A DNA stretch of 64,000 nucleotides from GCA-002708315 sp963676635. Its GTDB lineage: Bacteria > Bacteroidota > Bacteroidia > Bacteroidales > F082. Made by a program: the position numbers and the translations under genes. Position 1 is the stretch's first letter; each line of letters begins with the position of its first letter. Shown in pieces: positions 26,170 through 35,052 of the stretch. The notes below the pieces were generated by a model, which made no database searches, was not told the DNA's origin, and saw only the letters and a program-made list of their open reading frames with translations. The stretch is taken from NCBI GenBank assembly GCA_963676635.1, contig OY781105.1, forward strand, positions 4,030,001 to 4,094,000, read 5' to 3'.

Positions 26170-26233
26170 GCATACACATTGCCAAGTCGCTCGAAAAGCC
26201 CACCGCTCAGCCTAAACTTGTCAATAAGTATGT
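26170..26233 (+). repeat. ACA/TAA two-stem hairpin R6
   Basis: The outer stem is GCATAC (26170-26175) with GTATGT (26228-26233). The internal loop is ACA/TAA, a variant of ACA/AGA. The inner stem is TTGCCAAGT with ACTTGTCAA, with one C/T mismatch. It lies at the tail of cassette 7, between the last stop and attC-like site 7. Confidence 0.65.
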
Positions 26234-26263
26234 CAGCCCAACCGCACGGAAAGAAAACGCCCA

Positions 26264-26398
26264 GTTGCCAACAAAAAATATACGTAATGTGGGGTAAAGT
26301 AGCCAATTCAACATTTGTTTATCAAATGAAATTCCGTACATGCCTGAAAGTTAATTGTTTCAAAATCCCACACTACGCATATTCAAACCGTTATGGGT
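26264..26398 (+). other. attC-like site 7 (closes cassette 7)
   Basis: The opening box GTTGCCAAC (26264-26272) is the reverse complement of GTTGGCAAC at 20537-20545. The closing box is GTTATGGGT (26390-26398). The arms AATATACGTAATGTGGG and CCCACACTACGCATATT pair with A/C mismatches at +10 and +15. Length 135 bp. Confidence 0.85.
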
Positions 26399-26402
26399 AA
26401 TG

Positions 26403-26732
26403 CTATTTAGGTAATAGCAATCTTAAACCAATTATTCCACGTTGCGGAACTTTACCGCTATCAATGGTCTTTAGTATATTTTTGCAACATTCTTGTAAGG
26501 CTTCGTAATGCACTCGTTCATCATCTTTTAAAGCACTACCCATAACAATATCTATATGTAATGCTTGTCGCTCCGATTGATCACCGCTCACTAAGTCTTT
26601 GTATTCATCAACACAGTATCTTGCAAAGTCTTGAGCTTCTGCGCTGTCGTGTGTAGGTATGTTAGAGGTGTTTAAGTGAGATTCACCGTACCATTCTTTA
26701 TACCAATCATCTAATTTTTGTATAATATTCAT
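26403..26732 (-). CDS. Small hypothetical protein, reversed in the array
   Basis: A 109-residue soluble acidic protein (begins MNIIQKLDDWYKEWYGESH; contains VPQRGIIGLRLLLPK at the end). Not recognised. It is the only gene of the array read on the minus strand; its stop codon lies only 5 bases from the box of attC-like site 7. It is the sole gene of cassette 8, whose closing site has lost its left arm. An immunity-type or antitoxin-like role is possible by size but cannot be shown. Confidence 0.6.
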   Translation of the reverse strand: MNIIQKLDDWYKEWYGESHLNTSNIPTHDSAEAQDFARYCVDEYKDLVSGDQSERQALHIDIVMGSALKDDERVHYEALQECCKNILKTIDSGKVPQRGIIGLRLLLPK

Positions 26733-26795
26733 CCGTTCGCTATTTTGTTATTTAAAATTTATTCTCTCGCTTGAAGTATAGTAGGTAATTGAAAA

Positions 26796-26826
26796 ACGCA
26801 CTACACATAGATTCAACGTTGTGCAC
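26796..26826 (+). other. attC-like half site 8
   Basis: Only the right half is present: CGCACTACACATAGATTCAA followed by the box GTTGTGCAC (26818-26826). The right arm matches the right arms of sites 7 and 9 in form. No left arm and no box complementary to GTTATGGGT (cassette 8 start) is found in 26733-26795, so the site is truncated. Confidence 0.65.
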
Positions 26827-26902
26827 TATTGTGAAAAAGCGACAGTAAAATTTGTTAGATTTATTGACTAAAGAAATAAAAAGAGTTTTAAGATAATAAT
26901 AC

Positions 26903-27784
26903 ATGGAACATATACCTTATGAAATCAAAGACCAGATAATCCAGTGCTTTGGGAGAAGTTTCCACTACAAAGATACAGTTGAATCATTTCTAAGGTCTGC
27001 TGGTGTATCAAGGGAACTTGCAAATAAGTATAGAAATGAAGCAAAGTTTGTTTGGGCTAGAAAATTATTAAATGATTTGGAAGAATCAGAAGAAGGTTTA
27101 ATAATTCAACGTAAGATTTTAACTGAATTATGTAAATTAAGAAATGTCCCAGATGAAGTTCCTGATAGAAACGCAGGATTAGATGCTTTAAGAAAATTAA
27201 AGCAGTTAGCCAATAAGCACCAAATCGAATTCGAAGAGAAAAAGAAAGAATCAAAATCCAGAAAAGAATCATTTAAGAATAAGACAAAAATAATAGAAGA
27301 AAGAAATGATAAATTGATAGAGCTTCGCAATTCATTTTTTTCTGGAATTACAGCAACAGATAGGCAAAGAACTGGTTATGATTTGGAAGATTTATTAAAA
27401 GACTTATTTGCATTATTTGAAATTGAATATAAGAAATCATATAAAACAGAAACCCAACAAATTGATGGACACTTTAAATTCGATGGCTTCAATTATTTGA
27501 TGGAAGCTAAGTGGAGAAAAGACCAACCAAATGAATCCGAGATTGGGGGATTTCAAAGAAAGGTAAATACAAAGTTAGATGCGACTCGTGGATTGTTCTT
27601 TTCTGTTAATGGCTTTAGAGACCAAGTGATATCTGAATTCAGTGGACATGGAACTAATATTATTCTTATGACAGGAGAGGATTTAACTCATATACTAGAA
27701 GGGAGAGTTGATTTAAGAGATGCTCTTCAGATTAAAATTGAGAAAGCTGCTCAATATGGAGTAGCATATAGTAAGATTCTATAA
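26903..27784 (+). CDS. Mrr-like restriction endonuclease
   Basis: A 293-residue protein. The N-terminal part (about 10-60) is a helical domain (YKDTVESFLRSAGV, KYRNEAKFVWARKLL). A Lys/Glu-rich coiled coil follows at about 100-140. The C-terminal domain fits a PD-(D/E)xK nuclease of the Mrr type: GYDLEDLLKDLFALFEIEY, DGHFKFDGFNYLMEAKWRK (D, E-x-K), VNTKLDATRGLFFSVNGF and NIILMTGEDL. It probably cleaves foreign or modified DNA as a single-gene defence. It is the only gene of cassette 9, whose boundary boxes match by 10 bases. Confidence 0.8.
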   Translation: MEHIPYEIKDQIIQCFGRSFHYKDTVESFLRSAGVSRELANKYRNEAKFVWARKLLNDLEESEEGLIIQRKILTELCKLRNVPDEVPDRNAGLDALRKLKQLANKHQIEFEEKKKESKSRKESFKNKTKIIEERNDKLIELRNSFFSGITATDRQRTGYDLEDLLKDLFALFEIEYKKSYKTETQQIDGHFKFDGFNYLMEAKWRKDQPNESEIGGFQRKVNTKLDATRGLFFSVNGFRDQVISEFSGHGTNIILMTGEDLTHILEGRVDLRDALQIKIEKAAQYGVAYSKIL

Positions 27785-27791
27785 AACAACA

Positions 27792-27925
27792 GTGCACAAC
27801 AAAAAATATAGTGCATGCCGCAGTTAGTACTTTATAGATAAAGAATTAGTAGTTGGAACATTTGTATTCCAAAGAAAGCTTGTCAGTAAAAATGCGGCAC
27901 GCACCATATTCAAACCGTTATGGGC
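27792..27925 (+). other. attC-like site 9 (closes cassette 9)
   Basis: The opening box GTGCACAAC (27792-27800) is the reverse complement of GTTGTGCAC at 26818-26826. The closing box is GTTATGGGC (27917-27925). The arms AATATAGTGCATGCCGCA and TGCGGCACGCACCATATT pair with A/C mismatches at +10 and +15. Length 134 bp. Confidence 0.85.
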
Positions 27926-27967
27926 AAGTAAAAGAAACGTCAGCACAACAATAGGAAAAATAATGAA

Positions 27968-30900
27968 ATGAATTTAACTATATTTTATTCGTGGCAAATG
28001 ACAACTGATGAAGTCCTTAACAAAGAATTCATCAGAACTTGTATTGATGAAGCAATAGGGAATATTGCTAATACAGGACAACTTAAAGGTGTCTCTTTTA
28101 AAGTTGAAGAAAGTACAAGTAATTTGGGTGGAACACCAAATATACCCGATACAATTGAGCAAAGAATAAGAGACTGTGATATTTTTATTGGTGACTTATC
28201 TGTTGTGAATAGTTTTTCACCCCTTGAAAAATTTATTAGAAAAATACAAAAAAGACAATTACAGTATTTTATAAACAATAATGTTTATGGAGAATTTAAT
28301 AGAGCACTTGCTGAGTTAGACTTTCAACAAGTAATTTCAGTTATGAATGTAGCCTATGGTAATCCCAACGAAGACTCTTTAATGATACCATTCGATACAA
28401 GACATAGAAGAAACCCAATTACATATTATCTTAAAAATCAAAAAGGTTCTGAAAGTGAACAAACAAAATTTGTTCGAATACTTGAAGATGCCATAAGAAA
28501 GTCTGCTTTAGTAGCAATTAATAATTTAAAAGTTAAGTATAAGCCTTTTATTCGTTTTTCAGAACATATTAAAGAACCTAAGAATCAAGAACGATTTTTT
28601 GAAAATGATTTTATTAAGGATGTCAAGCAAAAAATAATTGAAAATAAGAAGAACATAAGATTAATAGGCCTTTCAGGACTTGGTAAAACAAGGATTGTAA
28701 TTGAAGCTTTTAGAGAACCACAGGACATCAGATTGAGTTATCTTTATTGTGATGCTTATTTGGATGATTTTTCCTCTATTCAAACTGCTGTAGAAAAAAT
28801 CAACAATGATAAAGAAAAGGCATACATCGTTATTGATAATTGTTCCGAAGAACAATTAAACAAAATAATACTGTTAAAAAACAGGATTCAATGTCAACTC
28901 CCACTCCTAACAATATTCAATCAACCAGAAGAGGTTGAATCAGATAAGTGTTTTTACATAAGAGTGCCAAAATCCATGGATGACATTGTTGAAAAGATAC
29001 TGGATAAAGAAGCTAAAAAAATCAACAAAGAGTCTCTACCCGTTATAAAAGAATTTTCTGGTGGTATACCACTCATGGCTAAATTACTTGTAAAAAGTAT
29101 TAATGAAGGAGAGGAATTTATTGGAAGGTTAGGCGATGTTGACTTATTGTCAAAAATACTTAATACAGAAAAGGAATCCAATGAAAGAAAAATTCTTCGT
29201 TCTTGTTCAATTTTTGATTATATAGGAATTGAAGGTGATGCAAGAGAACACCTTAAATTTATTGCTACAAATAAAAATATTACACCTGTAGAAGGAATAG
29301 ATTCAGTTATTATTAGCGAATTCGATAGTGTAATAAACAAGTTTTCAAAAAGAGAAATTTTTGAAAGGAAGGGTCGTCTCATTAGCATAAGACCAAAAAC
29401 ATTAGCTTTGTTTCTTGCAACAGAATGGTTCGAGTTATGTAGTCAAGAGCGACTGGAAAATTTATTTGATAATATCCAAAACCATGACCATTCTAAAGTT
29501 TTAATAGAATCATTATGCAAGCAAATACAATTTCTTGGATATAACGATAACGCTAAGAATCTTTTTAACAAATTATTAGCGTATAATGGCCCTTTTGATA
29601 ATGCGAAAGTTGTAAATACAGAGTTGGGTTCACGCCTCTTTCGCTCATTTGTAGAAGTGAATCCTATTGCTGTAGCAGATAATTTATATCGTTTGTTTGG
29701 CTCAATGACTGCAGATGAGCTTGTTAAAGTTGAAGAAGGAAGGCGAAATCTCGTATGGACATTAGAAAAATTATGTTTCGATAAAACCACATTTGAAAAA
29801 GGGTCAAAACTGATGATGTCTTTTGCTGTTGCGGAAAATGAAACATGGGGTAATAATGCAACAGCTGAATTTATTCGATTATTTAAAATACTATTGCCAG
29901 GCACTCAGGCTAATTTATTAGAAAGACTAAAAATAATTCAATGGGGCTTAAGCAAGGATGATGATTATAAAGCACTTTCTTTTAAAGCAATTAATTCAGC
30001 ATTTCAGACACAAGGATTTTCTTACTTCTCTGGTGCCGAAAAACAGGGAACTAAAAAACTAGAACATTATCAACCAGATACAAAGGAGATAAGGGAATAT
30101 TGGGCTTATCTAATTTCGATATTAAAGGAAGAAATATTATCAGGTACAAAATACCTTGAACATAGTTGTAAAATATTATCTCAAAACATAAGAGGTTTTG
30201 CTCGTTCAGGTGCAATTGATTTAATGCTGCCTGTTATAAATGAAGTTTTAGTATTCAAAAATAATGACTGGGATGAAATGTTAGACTCATTATATAGTGT
30301 TTTGAATTATGATTCAGATTTTATTAATGAGGATACAAAAGAAATAATTCTTAGTAATATTGACGCTTTAACTAAGGATGATTTCGTTTCAAGATTTCTT
30401 GAAGTTAAAAAACATAGGAAACGAGGTAAAACAAAAATATCTTTTCAAGACAATATAAAACATCAGCAAGAAGTATATTCAAATTTAGCAACTGAATTTG
30501 TTGAAAAAGAATACTATTCCAAAGATATTTTAATGGCTTTATATAGGGAAAACGATTCATTTTCAAATCCATTTGGCAGTACTATTTCACAACTGATTAA
30601 TAAGGACTTTGATAAAAGTGTTTTATTTATCGATTGCTCTTTAGACGTTTTTAATGAACTATCACAATTTAATCCATCAATATTTATCGACTTCTCTAAG
30701 AATATTAGTGAAGATGTGCTTGAGTATTTAAAAAATTCTATAAGTGTTAATCCTAATTTGTCATATTTGCTTTTTCCGATATTAGGCGTAAGACGAACAG
30801 AATTTGACAATTTGGATATATTATTCTCTTTGATTGATAAAGACCTTTCTTTATTGAAAAATTTCAGAACATTTTTCAATTATCATATAATTACACCTGA

Positions 30901-31756
30901 AAATGATGTCAAAATTACTGAATTATTAAAGCGTATCTGCAGTTATGGTGAAGAAGGGTTGAATAGTACAATATCTATAGCTTCTAGTATTCTATTCTTC
31001 AATCAAAATGTAAGTCAGTTTATTGTATTAACCGAATTTATTAAAGAAACAATTAAGAAGATATCCTTTGAAAATAATAAAGAATTAATAACCGATGACT
31101 TTTTCCAATTGATTACACACCTTTTAGAAAAGTTAACTGTTGTTGATTTGGCAGTATATATAAACAATCAAGTAATTAGTATTTCAAATAATACATCAAT
31201 TTCTCTTTCTTTCAACTATAATTTCGAAAGGTTGTATTCATTAATGTTAGAAAAATATTTTGATGATATATGGAATGACCTTTCAAAAGCATTACTTTCT
31301 GAAGGTGACCAATATTGGAGATACTATAATTTCAAAGGATTATTGGGGTCTCATATTGGAAGTAGTTCAAATACAGCAAATATTTTATTTAAGCAAGAGA
31401 ATCATGAGAAACTCCTAAAATGGTGTGAGGAAAATTCTGAAATAGCACCTGAAAGGCTAGCATCAATGGTTCCAATATACCAAGACAAAGGTTTCCATTC
31501 ACTTGTAATCTCTTTATTAGACAATTATGGGAACAACCAGAATATGTTAGATTCTTTAAGTGCTAATATGGGTTCGTTTTCATGGTCGGGTTTTACAATA
31601 CCATTGTACGAGCAAAAGATTAATGCTTTAGAAAGCTTGATACCTCATGATAATAAAATAGTTGAGGAGTGGGCTATACAGAAAATAGAATGGACTAAAA
31701 AAGATATTGAAAGAGAACAACAAAGAGAAGATGAGGAGAAATTTTTACATAGCTAA
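27968..31756 (+). CDS. TIR-like domain STAND NTPase (defence-type)
   Basis: A 1262-residue protein. Residues 1-160 form a TIR-like or nucleotide-sensing domain of the class that begins FYSWQ and contains DCDIFIGDLS, often seen as the effector of bacterial immune proteins. A P-loop NTPase follows, with Walker A GLSGLGKTR at about 234-242, Walker B AYIVIDN at about 283-289 and SGGIPLMAKLL. About 850 residues of helical repeats make up the C-terminal sensor. This is the general layout of NLR/Avs-like antiphage proteins. It is the only gene of cassette 10 and differs from the cassette 5 protein in its effector end. Confidence 0.8.
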   Translation: MNLTIFYSWQMTTDEVLNKEFIRTCIDEAIGNIANTGQLKGVSFKVEESTSNLGGTPNIPDTIEQRIRDCDIFIGDLSVVNSFSPLEKFIRKIQKRQLQYFINNNVYGEFNRALAELDFQQVISVMNVAYGNPNEDSLMIPFDTRHRRNPITYYLKNQKGSESEQTKFVRILEDAIRKSALVAINNLKVKYKPFIRFSEHIKEPKNQERFFENDFIKDVKQKIIENKKNIRLIGLSGLGKTRIVIEAFREPQDIRLSYLYCDAYLDDFSSIQTAVEKINNDKEKAYIVIDNCSEEQLNKIILLKNRIQCQLPLLTIFNQPEEVESDKCFYIRVPKSMDDIVEKILDKEAKKINKESLPVIKEFSGGIPLMAKLLVKSINEGEEFIGRLGDVDLLSKILNTEKESNERKILRSCSIFDYIGIEGDAREHLKFIATNKNITPVEGIDSVIISEFDSVINKFSKREIFERKGRLISIRPKTLALFLATEWFELCSQERLENLFDNIQNHDHSKVLIESLCKQIQFLGYNDNAKNLFNKLLAYNGPFDNAKVVNTELGSRLFRSFVEVNPIAVADNLYRLFGSMTADELVKVEEGRRNLVWTLEKLCFDKTTFEKGSKLMMSFAVAENETWGNNATAEFIRLFKILLPGTQANLLERLKIIQWGLSKDDDYKALSFKAINSAFQTQGFSYFSGAEKQGTKKLEHYQPDTKEIREYWAYLISILKEEILSGTKYLEHSCKILSQNIRGFARSGAIDLMLPVINEVLVFKNNDWDEMLDSLYSVLNYDSDFINEDTKEIILSNIDALTKDDFVSRFLEVKKHRKRGKTKISFQDNIKHQQEVYSNLATEFVEKEYYSKDILMALYRENDSFSNPFGSTISQLINKDFDKSVLFIDCSLDVFNELSQFNPSIFIDFSKNISEDVLEYLKNSISVNPNLSYLLFPILGVRRTEFDNLDILFSLIDKDLSLLKNFRTFFNYHIITPENDVKITELLKRICSYGEEGLNSTISIASSILFFNQNVSQFIVLTEFIKETIKKISFENNKELITDDFFQLITHLLEKLTVVDLAVYINNQVISISNNTSISLSFNYNFERLYSLMLEKYFDDIWNDLSKALLSEGDQYWRYYNFKGLLGSHIGSSSNTANILFKQENHEKLLKWCEENSEIAPERLASMVPIYQDKGFHSLVISLLDNYGNNQNMLDSLSANMGSFSWSGFTIPLYEQKINALESLIPHDNKIVEEWAIQKIEWTKKDIEREQQREDEEKFLHS

Positions 31757-31770
31757 AATAAAGAATACCA

Positions 31771-31906
31771 GCCCATAACATTTTGTATAAGTAATGGCAG
31801 GCAAAGTGCTAAATATCAAGGTTTGTAGCCCGCTCAAACTGCGTAACGGTTTGACAGGAAAGAAGCCCGCAATCTGCCACTACTCATACAATTTACCGTT
31901 GTAGCG
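31771..31906 (+). other. attC-like site 10 (closes cassette 10)
   Basis: The opening box GCCCATAAC (31771-31779) is the reverse complement of GTTATGGGC at 27917-27925. The closing box is GTTGTAGCG (31898-31906). The body is nearly identical to site 5 (13561), which supports movement or copying of one site type within this array. Length 136 bp. Confidence 0.85.
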
Positions 31907-31931
31907 CATATTGACAGACCCAGTACGAAAC

Positions 31932-32651
31932 ATGAAATATATTAAACTAAATAAGAATTGGAATGCTGAACCTAACGCTCCTGATCCTGTCGTTTCAAAA
32001 ACAGATAACGGAGTAAAATTGACTTTTTTACTCAATCCATTCATATATCAACATATAGATGATGACGACAAAGGCACTCTTGAATTTTTTAATGTTTATG
32101 CGTACCGATTAGGTTCAACAAATGACGAAGGATATTACCGAGGACAGTTTAGATTTAAAAATGAACAATTGCCTTGGGGAGAATTTTATGAGTTGATTGA
32201 TTCAAAGTGGCAAAAGGATTTTCCTGATGATAAGGTGATACTAGATGATTCAATTAATAAAAGTAAACTGAGACATTTAATATTCTTCCTCAGAGATGAA
32301 ACATTTGAATGTTTAGCTCTCGATTACCAATTTACATTCATGGATAAAGTGTCAGATGAACTTGAAATTAAATATCCAAAAGGATACTTGAATCATTATT
32401 TGGCAATGTTTGCTTCTCAATTTGACAAGCCGACTCTTGACAACTATAAAATGTATACTGATTTGTATATTCAAATGGAAGGTCAAGATGAGTTCATTGA
32501 TTTAAGGAAAGAACTTAATATTATAAAAACGAATAATGACCTTGATTCATTTCTGAAAATTGCCAATTATTTTGAGATTGAGAATTTTGGAATTGAGCAG
32601 TTGAATGAAATGATCAAAGTAATAGAAACACATAAGATTGATAATAAATAA
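31932..32651 (+). CDS. Hypothetical protein (immunity-like)
   Basis: A 239-residue soluble protein. I chose the ATG at 31932; the frame can be extended to a TTG at 31911, which is only 4 bases past the recombination box. The N-terminal half has a beta-rich pattern (WNAEPNAPDP, VKLTFLLNPFIY, FFNVYAYRLGSTNDEGYY, LPWGEFYEL) reminiscent of small immunity-type proteins. The C-terminal half is helical. No secure family. It is the only gene of cassette 11. Confidence 0.6.
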   Translation: MKYIKLNKNWNAEPNAPDPVVSKTDNGVKLTFLLNPFIYQHIDDDDKGTLEFFNVYAYRLGSTNDEGYYRGQFRFKNEQLPWGEFYELIDSKWQKDFPDDKVILDDSINKSKLRHLIFFLRDETFECLALDYQFTFMDKVSDELEIKYPKGYLNHYLAMFASQFDKPTLDNYKMYTDLYIQMEGQDEFIDLRKELNIIKTNNDLDSFLKIANYFEIENFGIEQLNEMIKVIETHKIDNK

Positions 32652-32659
32652 AAATACGA

Positions 32660-32795
32660 CGCTACAACACATGGTATAGTGCATGCGGGTTTCAGAGGTT
32701 TGCGAGCGTTTTTGGCTCGTAAAAAAGGTCGGTGTAAACTGACAGGAAATCGCTTCGAACTCCCGCACGACACCATACCATCAAACGTTGTGCTC
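32660..32795 (+). other. attC-like site 11 (closes cassette 11)
   Basis: The opening box CGCTACAAC (32660-32668) is the reverse complement of GTTGTAGCG at 31898-31906. The closing box is GTTGTGCTC (32787-32795). The arms ATGGTATAGTGCATGCGGG and CCCGCACGACACCATACCAT pair with A/C mismatches at +10 and +15 and one extra base on the right. Length 136 bp. Confidence 0.85.
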
Positions 32796-32827
32796 CATTA
32801 AACAAAGACACCGTGAACACATAGATT

Positions 32828-33649
32828 ATGAAAATAGAGAAAATAAAAAATTACATTCAGAAAATGCTTGCCGCTTTCAGTACAATGATAGTAATAGCTG
32901 CTGGAATAGGACTTATTGCACTAATAATCTTCGTGATTTCAGAACTGATTCCTAATAAAAGACCAACGACTAATACTTTATTTGCGGACGAGAAAGTTGA
33001 CGAATTAATAAAAGATAGCCTTCGTCAGCAAATTATCTCGTATGATTCGCCAAGACTAGTAGACACCTTGAATATGATTTATTTACTACCCGTCAATGTA
33101 AAGACCCTTGAGAAACCTGAAGAAATGGATAAGGAAGTACTCGGACTTCTTGATATGGACTACAAGATGAGTTCAGGTCGAAAATTCTCAGGTAGGAGAT
33201 TTTATGGTACCTTTAATAATCTGATTGTTTATGATTACAAACACGATAATTCTTCCAGGATTAGTGATTCAAGATTTATTGGAACAGATTTATCCATTGA
33301 ATATTTTGACGATGAAATAATCGTTGTGTTTACAGGCGCAGAAAAGGATACTGATAAGGATAAGAGCATTACTCTGCTGGACTTTAAATCATTATTTGTC
33401 TATTCACTTAAAACAAGAGAACTTAAAAAGGTAAGTATAGACAATGCGACCGTTAAGGAATTTAAATATGTTGAGAATAAAAAAGATATACTTATAACTT
33501 TTGGATATGACAGGAATAAAAACAACATATTTGATTCTGATATTGAACCGACTTTTGTAATGAAATATGATTACATAAATGATAAGTTGGTTCCGATAGT
33601 CGACAAAGAACTTGAAAAAGATATTCAAAAAATTATTGATAAAAATTAA
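32828..33649 (+). CDS. Membrane-anchored hypothetical protein
   Basis: A 273-residue protein with one N-terminal membrane segment at about 17-41 (FSTMIVIAAGIGLIALIIFVIS) and a large extracytoplasmic domain. The domain is beta-rich, with repeats like propeller blades (FYGTFNNLIVYDYKH, EIIVVFTGAEKDTDKD, LFVYSLKTREL, DILITFGYDRNKNN). DxDxDK and DRNKNNIFDSD stretches may bind calcium. Not recognised. It is the gene of cassette 12, whose closing site is degenerate. Confidence 0.65.
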   Translation: MKIEKIKNYIQKMLAAFSTMIVIAAGIGLIALIIFVISELIPNKRPTTNTLFADEKVDELIKDSLRQQIISYDSPRLVDTLNMIYLLPVNVKTLEKPEEMDKEVLGLLDMDYKMSSGRKFSGRRFYGTFNNLIVYDYKHDNSSRISDSRFIGTDLSIEYFDDEIIVVFTGAEKDTDKDKSITLLDFKSLFVYSLKTRELKKVSIDNATVKEFKYVENKKDILITFGYDRNKNNIFDSDIEPTFVMKYDYINDKLVPIVDKELEKDIQKIIDKN

Positions 33650-33650
33650 C

Positions 33651-33701
33651 GTTGCACAATAAATAAGTCTTCTAACGGCACGCAGTGCCAGGTTTGAAGA
33701 C
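33651..33701 (+). other. Possible attC-like remnant 12 with inserted hairpins
   Basis: TTGCACAAT at 33652-33660 imperfectly matches the reverse complement of the cassette 12 start box (GTTGTGCTC). It is followed by a nested hairpin, GTCTTC (33667-33672) with GAAGAC (33696-33701), enclosing GGCAC-GCA-GTGCC. No right arm or closing box is seen. The stretch 33702-33890 shows nothing I can name. Confidence 0.3.
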
Positions 33702-33890
33702 CGTGTTGAACGAATCCAGGCACAAAGCTATGGGTTTTAAATACTTTTAAGTTGATTTTTTAAAGGAAAGAAAGTAGGTTATGCAGCCCCGGATTAAATA
33801 GCCTGATTATTTTCGTTAATATTGCGAGTTCCATTCTGTTTTCAGGAAGATTTTTATTCAAAACCGTTCCGTCAGAGCATAGTCCTCCCC

Positions 33891-33998
33891 AAATATCATA
33901 AACACAATTCTACATAATAACTGTTCTATTTTTTTTGATAGGCGAGCGTAGTTGCACGTGTCTCCGCCTCGGCGGCGGATGAAACTACGCTCAGTTGG
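33891..33998 (+). repeat. Dispersed palindromic element, copy b
   Basis: The left part, ATTCTACATAATAACTGTTC plus a T run and GATAGGCGAGCGTAGTTGCA, is followed by an inner GC-rich palindrome (CTCCGCCTCGGCGGCGGA). It then ends with GAAACTACGCTCAGTTGGG. It is in the same orientation as copies a, c and d, and lies in the decayed part of the cassette array. Confidence 0.85.
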
Positions 33999-34110
33999 GT
34001 TACTCATTAATTTTGGCTCTAAAAGTTTAACATTTAAACGAATTGCAAATAAAAAGTTTAATCAAAAGAATCAGGGCAATCCAAAAATCAAATAAATCAA
34101 AGTTCAGACA

Positions 34111-34437
34111 GTGAGAAACGAAGAATTATACCAACTTTTAGAAAGCTTAATTGCCATTCCCGTAGAAACCCAGTGGATAGAGTTTAAGATGAGGACAGGC
34201 AGTATTACCAACGAACAAATTGGTGAATATATCTCTGCTATGAGCAATGGTGCAACCATTAGCAACCAGGCTTTTGGTTATTTGGTTTGGGGTGTTCATG
34301 ACGATAACCACGAAGTAAAAGGTACTAACTTATGTTTTACCTCGCCTATCATACGAAGAAAATATAACAATTACTATACAGAATTTAATTTAAAATGTTT
34401 GGGTGTAGTTGCACGTGTCCGCCGCAAAGGCGGATGA
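34111..34437 (+). pseudogene. Truncated Schlafen AlbA_2-domain protein
   Basis: A 108-residue open frame from a GTG. Residues 10-75 match the AlbA_2 (Schlafen-type) domain: ETQWIEFKM, EQIGEYISAMSNGA, FGYLVWGVHDDNHEVKGTN. Complete proteins of this kind continue for 200-400 residues and act as nucleic-acid-binding or regulator/helicase-like proteins. Here the frame runs into dispersed element copy c at about 34401 and stops within it, so the gene is broken by that repeat. It sits between two repeat copies in the damaged end of the array. Confidence 0.7.
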
Positions 34438-34453
34438 AACTACGCTCAGTGGG
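34401..34453 (+). repeat. Dispersed palindromic element, copy c (partial)
   Basis: The core palindrome only: GGTGTAGTTGCACGTGTCCG, an inner palindrome CCGCCGCAAAGGCGG, then GAAACTACGCTCAGTGGG. The left A/T-rich part of the element is absent. It ends the AlbA_2 fragment frame. Downstream, 34454-34713 holds no gene, only a small near-palindrome at 34637-34661 (TAGCACGAGCT / AGCTCGCGCTA). Confidence 0.8.
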
Positions 34454-34713
34454 AGAAACTCGTTTGTAGATTTCTAGCTTAGATTCATACCCTCTGGTTG
34501 CCACCCAGGAAGTATTGTGATATTGATTTATTGAAAACTTTCGTTCTTCAAGTTTCCAACAAGTCAACATCATTAAATAAACAAATTGAAGAAAATTGTC
34601 TAATTTAGCATTGTCTTAGAAAGGGGTATTCTACAATAGCACGAGCTGCAAGCTCGCGCTAACAGGGGGGATTCTCTTGAACGGTCGGCGTAAGCCAATA
34701 GAACATTAACAAT

Positions 34714-35052
34714 ATGAGACAATTAATAATTAAATATGGAATTTTTGTAATCGTCATAACGTTAATATCAAGACTGATTTCAGCAATATTAATGATACAA
34801 TGGCCAGACTTATTGACCCAAGTTAATAGCGATGGAATTAGAACTTCATACTCTTTTGGACTGATTGAAAGAGCATTGGAATATGCAATGAATATTGTGA
34901 TTGTAACAATCATGAAAAAGGATCTTTCCGAACATAATCTAAAGTCAACACCAATATTAATCGTGACTTTCTTTTTTAGTTTCATCGGAGTAATCTTTTT
35001 TCTTTTAGCAACACTGCAAAATAAATTGACTTTAAAAAGACAAATGACATGA
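34714..35052 (+). CDS. Small three-TM membrane protein
   Basis: A 112-residue protein with hydrophobic segments at about 6-28, 54-66 and 79-98. Not recognised. It overlaps the following gene by 4 bases (ATGA). The two proteins have the same size and segment layout (both contain VIVxxxxxDxKKxxLxxxN near the middle), so they look like diverged duplicates that may form a heteromer. They make up the last intact gene group before attC-like site 13. Confidence 0.6.
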   Translation: MRQLIIKYGIFVIVITLISRLISAILMIQWPDLLTQVNSDGIRTSYSFGLIERALEYAMNIVIVTIMKKDLSEHNLKSTPILIVTFFFSFIGVIFFLLATLQNKLTLKRQMT

